The notes beneath the pieces are model-generated. The model did not search any database. It was not told the origin of the DNA and was given only the letters and a program-made list of their open reading frames with translations. From Saprospiraceae bacterium (GTDB taxonomy: Bacteria; Bacteroidota; Bacteroidia; Chitinophagales; Saprospiraceae), in contig SLDF01000372.1 of the NCBI GenBank assembly GCA_007125435.1, positions 1 through 26,474 of the forward strand: a stretch of DNA of 26,474 nt, given 5' to 3'. The translations under genes and the position numbers were made by a program. The stretch's first letter is position 1. Every line of letters starts with the position of its first letter. Below, piece after piece: positions 22,939 to 26,474 of this stretch.

Positions 22939-25900
22939 ATGTACAGTAGAAGCATCATTTTAATTCTGATTACATTAGCAGCCTTCATTCAGACAGAGGC
23001 TCAGGATTTTGTAATCAAAAACTATGAGATAGAGCTTAATCTTCAAAATAATGGTCGATTAGATGTCACTGAGAAAATAGATGTTTACTTTAATAAACCA
23101 AGAAGGGGCATAATACGAAGCATACCTTATAGGTACAGAGTAGATCGAAACTTTGAAGGGGAAGTGGCACAGCGCATGCAGTCCGGTGAATATTATCACA
23201 CCCTGGTCAAAGATTTAAATGTAAAGGATCATCAGTTTTTAGAATATAAAAGTGGTGATTTCGTCATGGTCAGAATAGGTGATGCAGATGTGACAATTAA
23301 AGGTCATGTTAAATATGAGATAACGTATTCAATTTGGGGTGTCTTAAATACATTCTCTCAAAGTGTTGAGTTCCCATTCAATGTGATAGGATATGAATGG
23401 GATGCACCGATAGAAAAGGCAAATTTTAAAGTCAACCTAGCCAAACCGCTACAACTTACCAATGAAGATGTACTAGTCTACACAGGTCATAGAGGCAGTA
23501 GAAATGCTGATGTAGATCTCACTTTTAGCAATCAACAAATAGAAGGAAGACTACTTCGAGAATTAAAAAGGAATCAAGGTATTACACTATCAATTCGTTT
23601 CCCTCTTGATTATTTTGATCAGACGCAAATTCCACTTGATGAATTAGCAACTCGATATTGGATTGACTCATCATCTGCGCGCATTGTTATTATGCCCGAT
23701 GGGTCAATCGAAGTTACAGAGTTTTTACTCGTGGAGTATAAAGACGATATTAATGCTGTTGAAAAAGTCATTAAACGCAATGTTCATGAAGATGTATTGC
23801 AGCAATATATTTACAGCACTGACTATGGAGCTCGGTCGCCCAATCCCGATAGCTTTTTCAAGCTATACTATGACAGGACTCGCCATGAGGATATATTAAG
23901 AGTTAGTGGTGCTAGCCCTAGAGGATCTCAGAAAGCTGAATTTACGCTCCAGTATCGACTCTGGGGATGTCTGGTTCCAACATCTGACGAATTCTCATAC
24001 AAAGTAAGAATACCCATAAGCGTATTAAACGGTATGGAACCCACCAGGTCATATAATGGGATGATTTCTGCACAAGATATACCTGGTGGGCAAATCGACT
24101 TTGACTTTCACCACCAACTGAAAGCAGAAAGTCAGGGACAAAATTCAAATTTTTCATTCAAGTTGATATCACCTGCACTATTCGGTGTTGATGGCACAGC
24201 ATCAGGTGTATTGACAGTGACTGAGCCTCTAGATCTCAGCAATGTGCCCAATAATATTTATGCCAAAAAATACTTTATTGAACAGAATGCTGTGAAAGTA
24301 GACCTTGATAAAAATGGTAACGCATCAATAGAGCAATCACTTGATATTACTTTCAATTCTACATATATGAATACTGCTTTCCAATGGCATATTGATGGGC
24401 TGCAGAGTAATATCGGAATCAATGGTGAAGACAATATTCAATTTAATAATCAACGTTTATTCAGTGAGAAGAGCCGTTTACAATTCAAAGATGTTGAATT
24501 TGATACCTCTCGATATGATGTCAATAAACAAAACAGACATCATCTGCAATTAAGACTAAAGAAAAACAAAGCTCAAGAAGGGTATAACCGATTTGCTCAG
24601 ATTAGCTATAAATCATCAAATCTAACTTATAATCATCAGGGTTATTATAGATTAAATATACCGGTTACAAGTAAGACTGCTGAACCAGTTTTGAGACATA
24701 TTATACAGTTTGATACCAACTGGATAGATGAAAGGTATAGTATTTTTGCAGCTGATGATAATGGGAGAATCTATAGTGACATAGACATAAACACTGAGAC
24801 TGGAACAATAATGATCCATGAATCTTTGAGACCCGGGCGTTCATTGTTTGTATCCATTCCAGTTAAAAGTGATTATGTCAGTATATCAAAGACTCAGCGT
24901 ATTCAAGGCTTTGTCCAAAGCAATGTGTTCTTAATCATTTCTGTCGGGTTGCTCTTCTTGATATTTATGATTTACTTTTTATTTGGGCGGGATAAAAAGC
25001 CAATCATTACAGCCAGCTATTACCCGCCAAAGGGTATAACCTCAGCTGAAATGGGGTGGCTGGATGATGATCGGATTCGAAACCGGGATTTAATCAGTCT
25101 CATATACTATTGGGGGTCAAAAGGCATCATTGAAATACAAGAAATTAATAAAGACCTTGAATCCTATTTACAAAAGCAAAACAAGGATAAAGATAGCATG
25201 GATGACGTAGTGATTCCTAGAAGAATTTTGAGAAAAAGCGATTACAGACTGACCATACTTAAAGAGCTACCTTCTGATGCTAAAACGTTTGAAAAAACGA
25301 TGTTCTACGGACTGTTCAAGAAGCGTAAGTCTGTTACAATTAGTTCTTTAAAATCACAATTTCACTCGACTTTAATAAAAACCAGAAAGGAACTTGAAGC
25401 TTATGGAAAACAAAGATCCTTTTACGTCCCTGGAACCAGGGCATTTGCTTCCTTTCTTATAGTATGTTCCGTCTTGGCATTATTTTCAGGCTTGATTGCA
25501 TTTGGTATTGGGTTTGGCATCAAGGATCAAACCTATGCCGTTGGACTAGCGATTCTAGGCGTTAGTTTGTATTTTATTGGTAAGTATATGCCCAAAAAAG
25601 GTAGATATGGCTTTAAAAAGTATGAGAAGCTTCTTGGTTTTAAGACATTCATTGAAATGGCTGAAATAGATCGCCTAAAAGCATTAATTCATGAAAACCC
25701 CAATTACTTTTCTGACACTCTTCCTTATGCTATTGCATTTGGTATGATGGATGAATGGTCGGATAAATTCGAAAAGCTTATTGTAAAACCACCAAAATGG
25801 TACAAGACAACTTATCCCGGACAAAGGTTTATGCCAATTTACTTTGCTCAGTCCATTGACAACAGCCTGAAAAGTATAAGTAAAGACCTCAGCACAAGAC

Positions 25901-25995
25901 CAGTTTCAACATCAAGCGGATCAGGTGGTAGTTCATTTGGAGGAGGCTTTTCTAGTGGGGGAGGCTTCGGTGGGGGAGGAGGAAGCTCGTGGTAA
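22939..25995 (+). CDS. very long DUF2207 membrane protein with three tandem N-terminal modules and Gly-rich tail
   Basis: 1018 aa from ATG 22939; TTG 22936 is also in frame. Signal peptide MYSRSIILILITLAAFIQTEA. The exported part holds three DUF2207-like beta modules that can be aligned by eye: NYEIELNLQNNGRLDVTEKI (about 28-47), ARIVIMPDGSIEVTEFLLV (about 246-264) and AVKVDLDKNGNASIEQSLDI (about 450-469). A membrane helix at about 661-684 leads to a cytoplasmic domain (ITSAEMGWLDDD, LISLIYYWGSKGIIEI). Two more helices lie at about 837-860 and 864-885. The tail after about 990 is Ser/Gly rich and ends GGGGGSSW, as is usual for DUF2207. Family members are commonly near 600 aa, so the exported part is expanded. 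It follows lemA by 12 bases. Function is unknown; an envelope stress or assembly role is a guess. Confidence 0.9.
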   Translation: MYSRSIILILITLAAFIQTEAQDFVIKNYEIELNLQNNGRLDVTEKIDVYFNKPRRGIIRSIPYRYRVDRNFEGEVAQRMQSGEYYHTLVKDLNVKDHQFLEYKSGDFVMVRIGDADVTIKGHVKYEITYSIWGVLNTFSQSVEFPFNVIGYEWDAPIEKANFKVNLAKPLQLTNEDVLVYTGHRGSRNADVDLTFSNQQIEGRLLRELKRNQGITLSIRFPLDYFDQTQIPLDELATRYWIDSSSARIVIMPDGSIEVTEFLLVEYKDDINAVEKVIKRNVHEDVLQQYIYSTDYGARSPNPDSFFKLYYDRTRHEDILRVSGASPRGSQKAEFTLQYRLWGCLVPTSDEFSYKVRIPISVLNGMEPTRSYNGMISAQDIPGGQIDFDFHHQLKAESQGQNSNFSFKLISPALFGVDGTASGVLTVTEPLDLSNVPNNIYAKKYFIEQNAVKVDLDKNGNASIEQSLDITFNSTYMNTAFQWHIDGLQSNIGINGEDNIQFNNQRLFSEKSRLQFKDVEFDTSRYDVNKQNRHHLQLRLKKNKAQEGYNRFAQISYKSSNLTYNHQGYYRLNIPVTSKTAEPVLRHIIQFDTNWIDERYSIFAADDNGRIYSDIDINTETGTIMIHESLRPGRSLFVSIPVKSDYVSISKTQRIQGFVQSNVFLIISVGLLFLIFMIYFLFGRDKKPIITASYYPPKGITSAEMGWLDDDRIRNRDLISLIYYWGSKGIIEIQEINKDLESYLQKQNKDKDSMDDVVIPRRILRKSDYRLTILKELPSDAKTFEKTMFYGLFKKRKSVTISSLKSQFHSTLIKTRKELEAYGKQRSFYVPGTRAFASFLIVCSVLALFSGLIAFGIGFGIKDQTYAVGLAILGVSLYFIGKYMPKKGRYGFKKYEKLLGFKTFIEMAEIDRLKALIHENPNYFSDTLPYAIAFGMMDEWSDKFEKLIVKPPKWYKTTYPGQRFMPIYFAQSIDNSLKSISKDLSTRPVSTSSGSGGSSFGGGFSSGGGFGGGGGSSW

Positions 25996-26113
25996 TGAGT
26001 ATTTGGTCTGAAAATACTTGAGTTTACTCGACATATCTAGTTGATTTAACTTTTAAGAACTATCTTCGTTAATAGTATTAAATCATTATTACAAATATCA
26101 AACTTATTTAAAC

Positions 26114-26474
26114 ATGAAAAAAATTCTCTTTTTATTTTTAATGGTGACCGCAAGTTACCTTGCTATGGCACAAAAAACAATGAACGAAGGTGTCATTGTC
26201 TTAGAATTGACAGAAATTAAATCAGATGATCCTTCTTTACAGGGCATGCTCAGTGGTATGAAGGGCGGTACAATGGAAACAGTCTTTACTAAGAATAAGC
26301 AACGAAACTCAACTAATATGATGGGAGGGATGATAAAGAGTGTGACCTACACGGATGGTAAAACCAATAAGTCATCAACCTATATGGATATGATGGGTAA
26401 CAAAATAAAGTTATTGGTAGATGCTGATGATGTAGAAGTAGATGATTCTAATCTGAATTTTGAGAAAACCGGAG
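26114..26474 (+). CDS. start of an exported Met-rich protein, possibly DUF4412-like (cut by window end)
   Basis: 120 codons are visible with no stop before the edge. Signal peptide MKKILFLFLMVTASYLAMA, cleaved before QKTMNEG. The mature part has about 10 methionines in 100 residues, in groups such as NMMGGM and YMDMMGN, and alternating strand-like segments (VIVLELTEIKS, SVTYTDGK). The style resembles small exported Bacteroidota proteins with a DUF4412-type domain, but the family call is weak because the C-terminal half is missing. It lies 118 bases after the DUF2207 stop. A small stem (AGTATTT 25998-26004 with AAATACT 26012-26018) without a T-tract lies in between, so cotranscription is possible. 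Confidence 0.7.
   Translation, partial: MKKILFLFLMVTASYLAMAQKTMNEGVIVLELTEIKSDDPSLQGMLSGMKGGTMETVFTKNKQRNSTNMMGGMIKSVTYTDGKTNKSSTYMDMMGNKIKLLVDADDVEVDDSNLNFEKTG

Noticed and set aside
25998..26018. Terminator after the DUF2207 gene
   Set aside because: The 7-bp AT-rich stem has no T-tract; kept only as a possible weak hairpin.

Overview
The window looks like chromosome from a Bacteroidota organism, most like the marine or environmental Saprospiria/Cytophagia/Flavobacteriia types. This rests on AT-rich DNA, a tmRNA tag reading (A)GDNNYALAA, several TAnnTTTG promoter boxes typical of the Bacteroidota housekeeping sigma factor, short N-terminal export signals ending in A/S-Q, a CarboxypepD_reg-type TonB receptor paired with a DUF5689 lipoprotein, and clustered outer-membrane beta-barrel proteins. 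No genus can be named from what is visible. There is no phage, IS, CRISPR or integrase gene.

Layout. 1-316: 3' part of the tmRNA gene (ssrA). 439-2292: GCS2-type glutamate-cysteine-ligase-like protein fused to a CBS pair. 2500-3249: orphan LytTR response regulator. 3250-3965: mostly non-coding, with a well-formed orphan promoter and terminator that would make an RNA of about 70 nt, and a possible broken small ORF. 3966-6020: three tandem paralogous small beta-barrel proteins, closed by a hairpin terminator. 6165-7920: DPM1/GtrB-like glycosyltransferase overlapping an exported EEP-fold hydrolase. 7934-10514 (minus): AlkB-type alkane monooxygenase followed by an ALDH3-type aldehyde dehydrogenase, two consecutive steps of alkane or fatty-aldehyde oxidation. 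10682-14148: two exported M14 zinc-carboxypeptidase-family proteins in tandem; the second has an intact active site, the first has lost it. 14149-15200: a 1-kb gene-free repeat region with unrelated 7-8 bp microsatellites, a 20-bp degenerate repeat and two perfect hairpins. 15201-21216: exported EEP nuclease/phosphatase (minus) divergent from a TonB-dependent receptor and a DUF5689 surface lipoprotein. 21217-21547: palindromic repeat element. 21548-21985 (minus): small ICMT/PEMT-type membrane methyltransferase-like protein. 22378-25995: LemA plus an unusually long DUF2207 protein. 26114 to the end: start of a Met-rich exported protein.

How the genes may work together. The most system-like set is EEP enzyme / TonB receptor / OB-fold-like DUF5689 lipoprotein: a plausible surface machine that binds, cuts and imports a phosphodiester substrate such as extracellular nucleic acid. 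A second unit is the alkB-aldehyde dehydrogenase pair, which has a perfect palindrome just upstream of alkB. A third is the active/inactive M14 pair, in which the inactive member may be a partner or substrate-binding subunit. LemA-DUF2207 is a recognised envelope pairing. These functional links are inferred from context and motifs; no searches were run.
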